Origin: Campylobacteraceae bacterium
Lineage (GTDB): Bacteria > Campylobacterota > Campylobacteria > Campylobacterales > UBA6016
Length of the DNA stretch: 23,334 nt
Assembly (NCBI GenBank): GCA_022758985.1
Contig: JAEMQC010000072.1
Location: 1-23,334, forward strand
Direction of reading: 5' to 3'
A program made the translations under genes and the position numbers. Shown piece after piece: positions 7,239 to 14,262 of this stretch. Below the pieces are notes generated by a model. The model worked only from the letters and a program-made list of their open reading frames with translations, did no database searches and was not told the origin of the DNA. Positions within the stretch are counted from its first letter, which is position 1, and the number at the start of each line of letters is the position of its first letter.

Positions 7239-8313
7239 TTTCGCAATTACCGTCGAACCCCTAAAATGTCTGAGGAACGATTATGCATACAACGAGTGTT
7301 CGATATGTATAAATATATGTCCACAAAAAGCTATCACGACCAGAAAAGGCAAGTTAGCAATAGACGAAAATAGCTGCACGCTCTGCCACGGTTGTGTTGG
7401 AGTATGCCCAACCGAGGCGCTTGAATCATCAAAATTTGAGCCGAATTTCTTTATCGCCAAAGAGATTAGTATAGAAAATAGCGAGCTAAAACAAAAACTA
7501 ATAGGCGAAACATTAAAGCTTTCATGCAAAGATATGGGGGTATGCTTATCGGTTTTTGATTCATCTCATCTCATTTCGTTATCTCTAAAAAGCAATAGAA
7601 AAATTGAGGCGGATCTCTCTGCTTGCAACGAGTGCGACCTAAACAAACAAGATAAACTAAAAATCGCCATAGATGCTGCTATTTTTGAAACAAACAGTTT
7701 TTTGAAAGAGTTTGCAAATAAAAACATAGAAGTTAAAAGCGATAAAAAAACAGACAGAAGAGACTTTTTCAAAACCATATTCAAGCGTTCTACGGCCGTA
7801 GTAGAAGAGATAAACGAGTCTGTAGAAAAACCTAAAACAAAACTACCCCTTAAGAGAATTCTTCTTAAAAACGCCATTAAAGAGGCGATAGAAGACACTA
7901 ACAGATTTGTAAGCGGTGATTATTCGTTTAGCATCTCAAAGACAATCGATAAGAGCTGCACAAACTGCAAAAGCTGCGTAGAGTTTTGCCCGACAAACGC
8001 ACTTTTTTATTCGAACGACTTTTCAAAGATATATTTTCAAAGCGGCAAGTGCATAGATTGCTCGATATGCAACGATATTTGCGAGCCAAAGGCTTTTGTG
8101 GACGGATATGAGCACGATATGTCGATGTTTGCGTTTGATAAAGCCGCCACGGCAATAGAACACAACCTAATAGTGTGCAAGAGATGCAAGATGGCATTTG
8201 CATCAAAAGAGGGCGAGGAGATATGCCCAAAATGCGAAGAGTTCGATAGGGATTTCTCATATATGTTTATGACTGCCGAGGAGATAGAAGCGCTGGAAAA
8301 GAAAAAGAGCTAG
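7231..8313 (+). CDS. cytoplasmic poly-ferredoxin with C-terminal zinc-ribbon-like motif
   Basis: I placed the start at the ATG at 7231, where ACGAGG precedes it and it overlaps the chaperone gene by 8 bases. An upstream in-frame start would add 13 non-family residues. The protein is 360 residues without a signal peptide. It shows ferredoxin cysteine groups at 23-26-30 plus 13, 49-52-55-59, 243-246-249-253 and 274-277-280-284. Further Cys pairs are at 99/105 and 132/135. A CxxC...CPKC pair (316-319, 332-335) looks like a zinc ribbon or rubredoxin-like knuckle. A Tat-like RRDFFK motif sits in the middle (176-181). Similar TorD-ferredoxin pairs occur near Campylobacterota Mo enzymes. I infer a role in electron supply or cluster assembly during enzyme maturation; the exact function is not known to me. 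Confidence 0.8.
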   Translation: MSDFAITVEPLKCLRNDYAYNECSICINICPQKAITTRKGKLAIDENSCTLCHGCVGVCPTEALESSKFEPNFFIAKEISIENSELKQKLIGETLKLSCKDMGVCLSVFDSSHLISLSLKSNRKIEADLSACNECDLNKQDKLKIAIDAAIFETNSFLKEFANKNIEVKSDKKTDRRDFFKTIFKRSTAVVEEINESVEKPKTKLPLKRILLKNAIKEAIEDTNRFVSGDYSFSISKTIDKSCTNCKSCVEFCPTNALFYSNDFSKIYFQSGKCIDCSICNDICEPKAFVDGYEHDMSMFAFDKAATAIEHNLIVCKRCKMAFASKEGEEICPKCEEFDRDFSYMFMTAEEIEALEKKKS

Positions 8314-8330
8314 TTTTTATAGCTCTTTTT
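8302..8330. terminator. bidirectional terminator between poly-ferredoxin gene and queF
   Basis: There is a perfect 11-bp stem, AAAAAGAGCTA (8302-8312) with TAGCTCTTTTT (8320-8330), and a seven-base loop. The A-run on one arm and T-run on the other make it work on both strands. It includes the stop codons of both convergent genes, leaving only three bases between the two coding regions. Confidence 0.85.
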
Positions 8331-8706
8331 GAAACTTGCTACTGTCTATTTCGATAACGGTATGCACATTGCCTCTAGGTTCAAAATCGAATGTCAGCTT
8401 CATCCACTTTGGCGCTAGTTTTGAATAAAGGGTATCAAACACCTCATTGGCTACATTTTCGTGCGAAATATGCCTATTTCTGAACGAATTAACGTATAGT
8501 TTGATAGCCTTTAACTCCACTACCCACTTATCCGGCGTATACTCCAAGTATATAGTCCCAAAATCCGGATAACCGCTTCTAGGACATAGAGCGGTAAATT
8601 CCGGCAGAGTTATCTTGATAACATAGTTTTTTGAATGCTCGTTGGGCCAAATTTCAAGGTCTTTTTGGGCGTCGAAATCAGCTATTATCTGCTCACCGTA
8701 CTTCAC
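8317..8706 (-). CDS. queF: NADPH-dependent 7-cyano-7-deazaguanine reductase
   Basis: QueF reduces preQ0 to preQ1, the late step before queuosine insertion into tRNA. At 129 residues it is the short, single-domain type I form of the GTP-cyclohydrolase-I-like (T-fold) family. Cys41 in ALCPRSGYPDFGTI is the thioimide-forming residue and Asp48 the proton donor. VELKAIKLY holds the QueF signature Glu, and PRGNVHTVIE is the conserved C-terminal motif. The start codon is GTG, sharing a base with the gyrB stop (TAGTG on the coding strand). The wording MKYGEQ matches the usual N-terminus, so this start is well supported. It is probably translated by coupling from the gyrB message. No other queuosine genes are in the window. 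Confidence 0.95.
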   Translation of the reverse strand: MKYGEQIIADFDAQKDLEIWPNEHSKNYVIKITLPEFTALCPRSGYPDFGTIYLEYTPDKWVVELKAIKLYVNSFRNRHISHENVANEVFDTLYSKLAPKWMKLTFDFEPRGNVHTVIEIDSSKFQKEL

Positions 8707-11018
8707 TATACGTCCAAATGTTTAACGTCTTTTGCGTGTTCTTCAATATATTTACGTCTAGGCTCGACCTCGTCGCCCATAAACAATGTAAATATACTGT
8801 CCGCATCACTAATGTTTTCTACGGTTACTTTTATAAGCCTTCTGTTTTGCGGATTCATCGTAGTTTCCCAAAGCTGCTCCGGATTCATCTCGCCTAGACC
8901 TTTGTATCTTTGAATGTAAGCGCCTTTTTTTGCGGACTCTTCTACTCTAGAGAGTACTTCAAAATAATCCTTGCCTCCAAGAAGAGAGAGATTTTTCTCT
9001 TTTAGCTTGTTGTATATATGTATCGCTTCGGCAAAAAGATGGTTTGTAAATAGGTTATCGTCTACTATGATCTCTTCAAGACCCGCATCGGTTTGTACGA
9101 ATAGATGTATTTTCTCTTCATCTACCGTTTTTGAGAGGATATTAAATCCGATTTTAGTGATATAGGCATCGAGGTCGGCAAATAGCGCGTCATTATCTAG
9201 CGCTAATAGCTCTTCGTTTTCTATTAGTCTTTGGACTACTTTTACAAGAGAGTATCTCTTTTTTAACTCTTCAAGTATATTTCTATAATAAGCCGTAACT
9301 CTCAAAATATCTTTCAGCTCTTTGTAGTCTTTTTCCTCTACCTCCAGCGACTCTATACCGTTTTCAATCAAAAACTCGCTAAGCGCTTGCGAATCTTTCA
9401 GATATATCTCTTTTTTCCCTTTTTTGTATCTATAAAGCGGCGGTTGGGCTATATATACATTTCCGTTTTGTATTAGCGGGTTTAGGAAACGATAGAAGAA
9501 CGTTAGAAGAAGCGTTTGAATATGGCTTCCGTCAACGTCGGCATCCGTCATAATAATAAGTTTGCCGTATCTTAGTTTCTCAGGGTCGAACTCATCTCCG
9601 ATGCCACAACCAAGAGCGGTAATGATATTTTTGATTTCATCCGATTTTAGGATTTTATCTAGTCCAGATTTTTCTACGTTTAGAATTTTTCCTTTTAGAG
9701 GAAGTATTGCTTGAAACACCCTATTTCTACCTTGTTTCGCACTTCCCCCCGCAGAATCTCCCTCCACCAGATAGAGCTCCGTAATTGCCGAATCTTTGCT
9801 TTGACAATCCGCAAGTTTGCCAGGAAGCGTACCTACCGTCATAGACTCTTTTTTACGAGTCAGATCCCTTGCCTTTTTGGCCGCTTCTCTACCTTTTGCT
9901 GCAAGAAGAGCTTTATTCATTATAGCTCTAGCTTCTATCGGGTTTTCTTCAAAATATTTTGCAAGTTTTTCGTATGTAAGTTTTTGTACTAGAGGTCTTA
10001 CGTAAGAGCTTCCTAGTTTTCCTTTGGTCTGTCCTTCAAATTGCGGCTCAGGCACACGTACGGATACGATGGCCACAAGACCTTCTCTGACGTCGTCGCC
10101 GGTGATTTTCGTCTCTTTTTCTCTGGTATTTGCGTTCGCTTCTATATAAGCCGTAATAGCTCTCGTTAGACCTGCTCTAAAGCCGCTTTCGTGTGTACCA
10201 CCGTCAGCCGTTTTGATGTTATTTACGAAGCTATATACTTTTTCGTCATAGCTCTCGTTATAAAGTAGAGCTATATCCGCTTCTATATCTTCCATTCTAT
10301 CGCTAAAAGATATCACTTTCGTAATAGCGGTTTTTGTGCTTATATCTTCTACAAATTGACCTATACCGCCTTCAAATTTATAGACCTCTTTTTTATTTTC
10401 TCTTTCGTCGTTAAGAGTGATGGTGATTTTAGGATTTAGGTAGGCGAGCTCTTTAAATCTTTTTGAGAGGATATCAAACTGGAAATCTACAGTTTCAAAT
10501 ATAGTGTTATCGGGCCAAAACTCTACTATTGTTCCGGTAATTTTTGTTTTTCCAGTAATTGTGAGCTCATTTTGAGGAATGCCTTTCTCAAAATCTTGCT
10601 CGTGAATATTTCCATCTCTATGAATAGTTACGTGAAATTTTGAAGAAAGGGCATTTACTACGGAGATACCGACCCCGTGAAGACCGCCGGAAACTTTATA
10701 AGTATCTTTATCAAATTTTCCACCGGCGTGAAGAACTGTCAGAACAACCGTAGCGGCTGAAATACCTTCTGTCGGATGTATATCTACCGGAATACCCCTA
10801 CCGTTGTCTTTTACGATTGCTGAACCTGATTTTGTTAAAGCAACTTCTATCTCGTTACAGTAACCGGCCATAGACTCGTCTATCGAGTTGTCCACGGCTT
10901 CGTAGATTAGATGGTGAAGACCGTTTATATTCGTATCACCGATATACATACCAGGTCTTTTTCTGACCGCTTCTAGACCTTTTAAAACTTTAATATTACC
11001 GGCGCCGTATTCGCTCAT
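8706..11018 (-). CDS. gyrB: DNA gyrase subunit B
   Basis: This is the ATPase subunit of gyrase, 770 residues, the normal length for Campylobacter. The GHKL ATPase domain comes first: Glu40, the likely general base, Asn44, and DNGRGIP at 71-77, with GGLHGVG at 111-117. The transducer domain follows. The TOPRIM domain carries EGDSAGG (419-425) and DADVDGSHI (492-500), which bind catalytic Mg. The C-terminal RYKGLGEMNPEQLW motif binds GyrA. AGAGGA precedes the ATG. It lies 47 bases after dnaN in the minus-strand replication cluster and is coupled to queF downstream. Nothing unusual is visible in the TOPRIM motifs. Confidence 0.98.
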   Translation of the reverse strand: MSEYGAGNIKVLKGLEAVRKRPGMYIGDTNINGLHHLIYEAVDNSIDESMAGYCNEIEVALTKSGSAIVKDNGRGIPVDIHPTEGISAATVVLTVLHAGGKFDKDTYKVSGGLHGVGISVVNALSSKFHVTIHRDGNIHEQDFEKGIPQNELTITGKTKITGTIVEFWPDNTIFETVDFQFDILSKRFKELAYLNPKITITLNDERENKKEVYKFEGGIGQFVEDISTKTAITKVISFSDRMEDIEADIALLYNESYDEKVYSFVNNIKTADGGTHESGFRAGLTRAITAYIEANANTREKETKITGDDVREGLVAIVSVRVPEPQFEGQTKGKLGSSYVRPLVQKLTYEKLAKYFEENPIEARAIMNKALLAAKGREAAKKARDLTRKKESMTVGTLPGKLADCQSKDSAITELYLVEGDSAGGSAKQGRNRVFQAILPLKGKILNVEKSGLDKILKSDEIKNIITALGCGIGDEFDPEKLRYGKLIIMTDADVDGSHIQTLLLTFFYRFLNPLIQNGNVYIAQPPLYRYKKGKKEIYLKDSQALSEFLIENGIESLEVEEKDYKELKDILRVTAYYRNILEELKKRYSLVKVVQRLIENEELLALDNDALFADLDAYITKIGFNILSKTVDEEKIHLFVQTDAGLEEIIVDDNLFTNHLFAEAIHIYNKLKEKNLSLLGGKDYFEVLSRVEESAKKGAYIQRYKGLGEMNPEQLWETTMNPQNRRLIKVTVENISDADSIFTLFMGDEVEPRRKYIEEHAKDVKHLDV

Positions 11019-11065
11019 AAATCCTCTTTCGTTGCTCTTTTTTTGGTTTTTGTTTTATTTTTTAA

Positions 11066-12133
11066 TTACAGAAATATCGGCATTACGATAGTCGTAAAAT
11101 TGTCTGATTTAAGTTCAAACGGCATATTCGGCTCGTTAAATCCAGCGGTAAACTCTCTTGAATCGATACAAGATAGGAAATCAAGTATAAATCTGGAGTT
11201 AAACGCTATTTGATACTCTCCGTCTATCGAAGAGACGAAATCTATCTCTGTTTTTGCTTCCATATTCTCTTCCGATAAGCTCTCAAATATGATTTTATCT
11301 TTTAAAAAGCTCATTTTTATTTCGTTTGAGATGTTGCTTATTTGTTTGATGGCTTCTATAATTTTATCCTTTTGAAATGTTTGAACGTATTTTAGTTCTT
11401 TTGGCAAAATCCTGTGATAGTCAGGGAATTTTCCGTTTATCAGCTTTGTGAAAAACAAATATTGTTTTGTTTTGATAACTAAATAGTTTTGGCTATAAAA
11501 CATCTCTACGTCGTCAAAAAATAGTTTACCTATCTCTTGAATAGCTTTTTTAGGGATTATTATTGAAAGTTCTTCTTTGTTTTGTTCATCTAGTTGAACT
11601 AGTGCAAGTCTTTTTGTATCGGTAGATACTATGTTTACGCCGCCTGTTTTAATATCCAAAAGGGCGCCGTTTAGTTCATATTTAGGATTGTTCGTATCTA
11701 TTGCAGGAGTGATTTTTTTGAATGCACTAATAAGTTTTACGGAGTTTAGACCAATTCTTGGAAGATGCTCGTATTCAGGGAATTTAGGGAACTCTTTTGC
11801 ATCAAATGTAGGCATTTTTAGCTTAGAGCCTTTTTGTTTTACGGTTAGGTTGTTGTCTGAATACTCTACGGTTATATCTTCATCTTTTAGGTTTCTTACA
11901 TAATCTGCTATCTTTCTACCGTTAGCAGTTGCGAAACCCTCTTCGGCTATGCTCACGTCTTCGTTGGTTATTTTTAGACCTATTTCGTTATCCGTTCCTC
12001 TTAGGATAAGTTTTCCATCCGTAGCCTCAATGTGTATATGAGAGGTTATCTGACTGTTATCTTTTTTTTCGATAAACGGAATGATGTTTGAGAGCATCTG
12101 CTCGAAGACCGTTTTGTTAACCGTAATTTTCAT
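11066..12133 (-). CDS. dnaN: DNA polymerase III beta sliding clamp
   Basis: This is the processivity clamp, 355 residues. I chose the ATG at 12133: AAGGAG lies five bases before it, while the in-frame GTG two codons upstream would overlap that ribosome site. The protein begins MKITVNKTVFEQML, and the C-terminal PF-LKSDNFTTIVMPIF stretch is the standard DnaN ending that contributes to the partner-binding pocket. The three-domain clamp length is normal. It follows dnaA by a 139-base gap that holds origin elements. Transcription probably comes from dnaA or from a promoter within this gap. Confidence 0.97.
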   Translation of the reverse strand: MKITVNKTVFEQMLSNIIPFIEKKDNSQITSHIHIEATDGKLILRGTDNEIGLKITNEDVSIAEEGFATANGRKIADYVRNLKDEDITVEYSDNNLTVKQKGSKLKMPTFDAKEFPKFPEYEHLPRIGLNSVKLISAFKKITPAIDTNNPKYELNGALLDIKTGGVNIVSTDTKRLALVQLDEQNKEELSIIIPKKAIQEIGKLFFDDVEMFYSQNYLVIKTKQYLFFTKLINGKFPDYHRILPKELKYVQTFQKDKIIEAIKQISNISNEIKMSFLKDKIIFESLSEENMEAKTEIDFVSSIDGEYQIAFNSRFILDFLSCIDSREFTAGFNEPNMPFELKSDNFTTIVMPIFL

Positions 12134-12272
12134 CTTCACTCCTTCTTATTTATTAAGAAATTTTAGTAGTAGTATTTAGTTTGCCGTGTTTTTGTGAAAA
12201 ATGGGATTTCGACGCTATATTTCAAAGGTTTCAACATATTTGTTTATTATCCTTATTTTTCACTTAATTCAC
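12134..12272. other. origin part downstream of dnaA (oriC2-like)
   Basis: The dnaA-dnaN gap holds DnaA boxes with the epsilonproteobacterial TTCAC core: TGTGAAAAA at 12193-12201 (minus-strand box TTTTTCACA), TTTTTCACT at 12256-12264, and core TTCAC at 12268-12272. Another core at 12135-12139 overlaps the dnaN ribosome site. Reading the minus strand from dnaA towards dnaN gives box, a short GC step (GGC), CTA repeats, then a very AT-rich stretch. This is the order of a bacterial unwinding module. In C. jejuni the origin is in this same gap. Function is inferred from layout. Confidence 0.75.
12164..12179 (-). other. DnaA-trio candidate next to AT-rich unwinding region
   Basis: On the minus strand this reads CTAAATACTACTACTA: three consecutive CTA units plus one degenerate unit and one more CTA. 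DnaA-trios (3'-GAT-5' repeats) load DnaA onto single-stranded DNA beside the last DnaA box. Here the box TTTTTCACA (12193-12201) lies 13 bases upstream on that strand, and AT-rich DNA (12140-12163) lies directly downstream. Confidence 0.6.
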
Positions 12273-13601
12273 TTAAACTTCGTCTTTAATCTTAATTTTG
12301 TTTTTTAACTCTTCCAATTTTACTTCAAAATTTCTATCGTTTTTGATAATTTCATTGATTTTCTTGATAGAGTGGCTAACTGCCGTATGGTCTTTCATTC
12401 CGAAATATGTGGCTATTATTGGCATTGAGTTTGGTGTCAGGTTTCTTGCTAGGTAGATGACTATTCTTCTGGCGTTTACTATCGACGTACTTCTGGACTT
12501 TGATTTTATTTCGCTCGGTTTTATGTTTAGCTCTTTTGAAACTATATCTACGATGTGGTCTATCGTGATGTTTTCTCTCGTTTCTCTTAGCTGATCTTTG
12601 AGTACGTTTTTGGCAAATTCGAGCGTTACCTCTTGACCCATCATCTTCGCAAATGCGTTTAGCTTGATAATTACACCCTCTATCTCACGTATGCTCTCGC
12701 CCAAAGTCGCCGCAATATAGTTTACGACCTCCGAATTTAGGTGTATGCCGTTTAGTTCGCATTTTTTATTGACGATGGCTATTTTCGTCTCAAGCTCCGG
12801 CGGCGCAATGTCTGCGATAAGACCGGATTCAAAGCGGCTTTTTAGTCTCGCCTCAAGACCGCCTATCTGTTTTGGATGTTTGTCTGAGGTCATTACGATC
12901 TGCTTGCCGTTAGATTGCAGTTCGTTAAAGGTGTGGAAAAACTCCTCTTGAGTCCCCTCTTTATTTGAAAGAAATTGTACGTCGTCTATTAAAAGCGCAT
13001 CGCAACTTCTATATTTCTCTCGAAATCTATCCATCGTCTGGTTTCTAAGATGCGATGTAAAATCGTTCATAAACTGTTCTATCGTGGCGTATATGATATT
13101 TTTGGAATCGTGCGTTAGTTTGTTTCCTATGGCGTGCAAGAGGTGTGTTTTGCCCAGTCCCACGCCGCCGTATATAAATAGCGGATTGTATAACTTACCC
13201 GGTTTTTCCGCTACAGAGATGGCGGCCGTGTGTGCGAATTTGTTGGAAGAGCCGACGACGAAACTATCGAACGTCCATGACGGATTTAAGATAGTGCTTT
13301 TGCTTTTTTGGGAGATAGATACTGTACTGTCAAACTTGGCGGACTCTTTTTTACTCTTTTTGGTCGTGCCCACGCCCACTTTTACTTCCGGTTTTATGCC
13401 GGTTTGTATTTCAAATAGATGCGCTATTTTGGGACCGTATTTGGATTCTACCCATTTGGCTACGAACGGATTCGCTGCTTTTAGTATGACTAGGTCGGAT
13501 TTGGAAGCTTCTTCGTCAAAAATCAGTCCTGCGATGTAGTTTTCATACTCTACTTCTGTCAGTTCCGTTTTAAGATGTTTTCGGATAGTATCAAAAATCA
13601 T
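12273..13601 (-). CDS. dnaA: chromosomal replication initiator DnaA
   Basis: DnaA binds the origin boxes and melts the DNA. The 442-residue protein shows all four domains: N-terminal helicase-interaction domain (about 1-75), a linker (about 75-105), and the AAA+ domain with Walker A GGVGLGKTH (145-153), Walker B LLIDD (203-207) and a sensor region at about 235-260. The C-terminal DNA-binding helix-turn-helix has the signature MKDHTAVSH (402-410). The start is the ATG at 13601, with a weak AGGG ribosome site. A perfect DnaA box lies a few bases upstream, so self-regulation is likely. Box clusters flank the gene on both sides. Confidence 0.98.
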   Translation of the reverse strand: MIFDTIRKHLKTELTEVEYENYIAGLIFDEEASKSDLVILKAANPFVAKWVESKYGPKIAHLFEIQTGIKPEVKVGVGTTKKSKKESAKFDSTVSISQKSKSTILNPSWTFDSFVVGSSNKFAHTAAISVAEKPGKLYNPLFIYGGVGLGKTHLLHAIGNKLTHDSKNIIYATIEQFMNDFTSHLRNQTMDRFREKYRSCDALLIDDVQFLSNKEGTQEEFFHTFNELQSNGKQIVMTSDKHPKQIGGLEARLKSRFESGLIADIAPPELETKIAIVNKKCELNGIHLNSEVVNYIAATLGESIREIEGVIIKLNAFAKMMGQEVTLEFAKNVLKDQLRETRENITIDHIVDIVSKELNIKPSEIKSKSRSTSIVNARRIVIYLARNLTPNSMPIIATYFGMKDHTAVSHSIKKINEIIKNDRNFEVKLEELKNKIKIKDEV

Positions 13602-13782
13602 TTGGGCCCTGTGAATAACGCTGTTTTTATTGGTTTTGATTGTAGCCTAAAAATTATGAAAAACTACTCAAAATCAGGGCTCTGCTACTTTTCACACTCG
13701 GTAGTTATTCACATCTGTGAAAAGATATGTGAAAAATCGGCTTTTAGGAGTCGCATTTGCTTATTTTCAGGAAATTACGCTG
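13602..13782. other. origin part upstream of dnaA (oriC1-like) with five DnaA boxes
   Basis: The 181-base gap between the divergent dnaA and ruvC genes has five boxes: TGTGAATAA (13610-13618), CTTTTCACA (13688-13696), TTATTCACA (13705-13713), TGTGAAAAG (13716-13724) and TGTGAAAAA (13728-13736). The first and third are perfect consensus TTATNCACA sites. Four of the five lie within 49 bases, two on each strand. Between 13620 and 13680 the DNA is AT-rich and must also hold the divergent dnaA promoter. The layout resembles the dnaA-upstream half of the bipartite Helicobacter origin. Its role could be replication control, dnaA autoregulation, or both. Confidence 0.75.
13610..13618 (-). promoter_or_regulatory. 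perfect DnaA box beside the dnaA start codon
   Basis: The minus strand reads TTATTCACA, followed by GGGCCCAA and the dnaA ATG. The box ends eight bases before the start codon and abuts the weak ribosome site, so it lies in the dnaA leader. Bound DnaA would be well placed to repress its own gene. It may also serve as an origin box. Confidence 0.65.
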
Positions 13783-14262
13783 ATGCTCATTTTGGGAATA
13801 GATCCGGGAACGATAAATTGCGGTTATTCGATACTCCACTTGGAAAAAGGCAAGATGGCTCTCGTCGAAGCCGGACTAATCAAAATAAAAACGAGAGAGC
13901 TCCAACACCAGATAGCCGAACTAGTCGAGGGGATCGATACGATACTAAGAGACAAAAAAATAGACGAAGTGGCGATAGAGGATATGTTTTATGCCCACAA
14001 TCCAAAGACCGTAATCAAGCTGGCTCAGTTTCGAGGGGCGCTTGCTCTCAAAATTATCCAAGAGATCGGAAATTTCCACGAATATACGCCGCTTCAAGTC
14101 AAAAAGGCGCTAACCGGCAAAGCGAAGGCCGCAAAAGAGCAAGTGGCATACATGGTAAAGATGCTGCTCGGGCTTAAAGAGGAGATAAAGCCGCTAGACA
14201 TTACGGATGCGATAGCCGTATCGATAACACACGCCCAGCGGGTAAATTTGAGAGGAAAATGA
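13783..14262 (+). CDS. ruvC: Holliday junction resolvase RuvC
   Basis: RuvC cuts Holliday junctions after RuvAB branch migration. The start is the ATG at 13783, giving 159 residues beginning MLILGIDPGT. The longer in-frame start would add 22 residues with no family match and would run into the DnaA boxes. The catalytic acidic residues Asp7, Glu66 (in VAIEDMFY), Asp139 and Asp142 (in PLDITDAIAV) match the known set in spacing. AGGA at 13769-13772 is the probable ribosome site. The length is typical of Campylobacter. The stop overlaps the start region of the ThyX-like gene. Confidence 0.96.
   Translation: MLILGIDPGTINCGYSILHLEKGKMALVEAGLIKIKTRELQHQIAELVEGIDTILRDKKIDEVAIEDMFYAHNPKTVIKLAQFRGALALKIIQEIGNFHEYTPLQVKKALTGKAKAAKEQVAYMVKMLLGLKEEIKPLDITDAIAVSITHAQRVNLRGK

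Noticed and set aside
13084..13539. 151-codon frame antisense to dnaA
   Set aside because: It lies wholly inside dnaA on the other strand, with no family resemblance; a shadow of dnaA codon use.
13575..14177. 200-codon + strand frame across the origin gap and ruvC
   Set aside because: It runs out of frame through ruvC and through the DnaA boxes, has an Arg/Ser-rich low-quality translation and no ribosome site.
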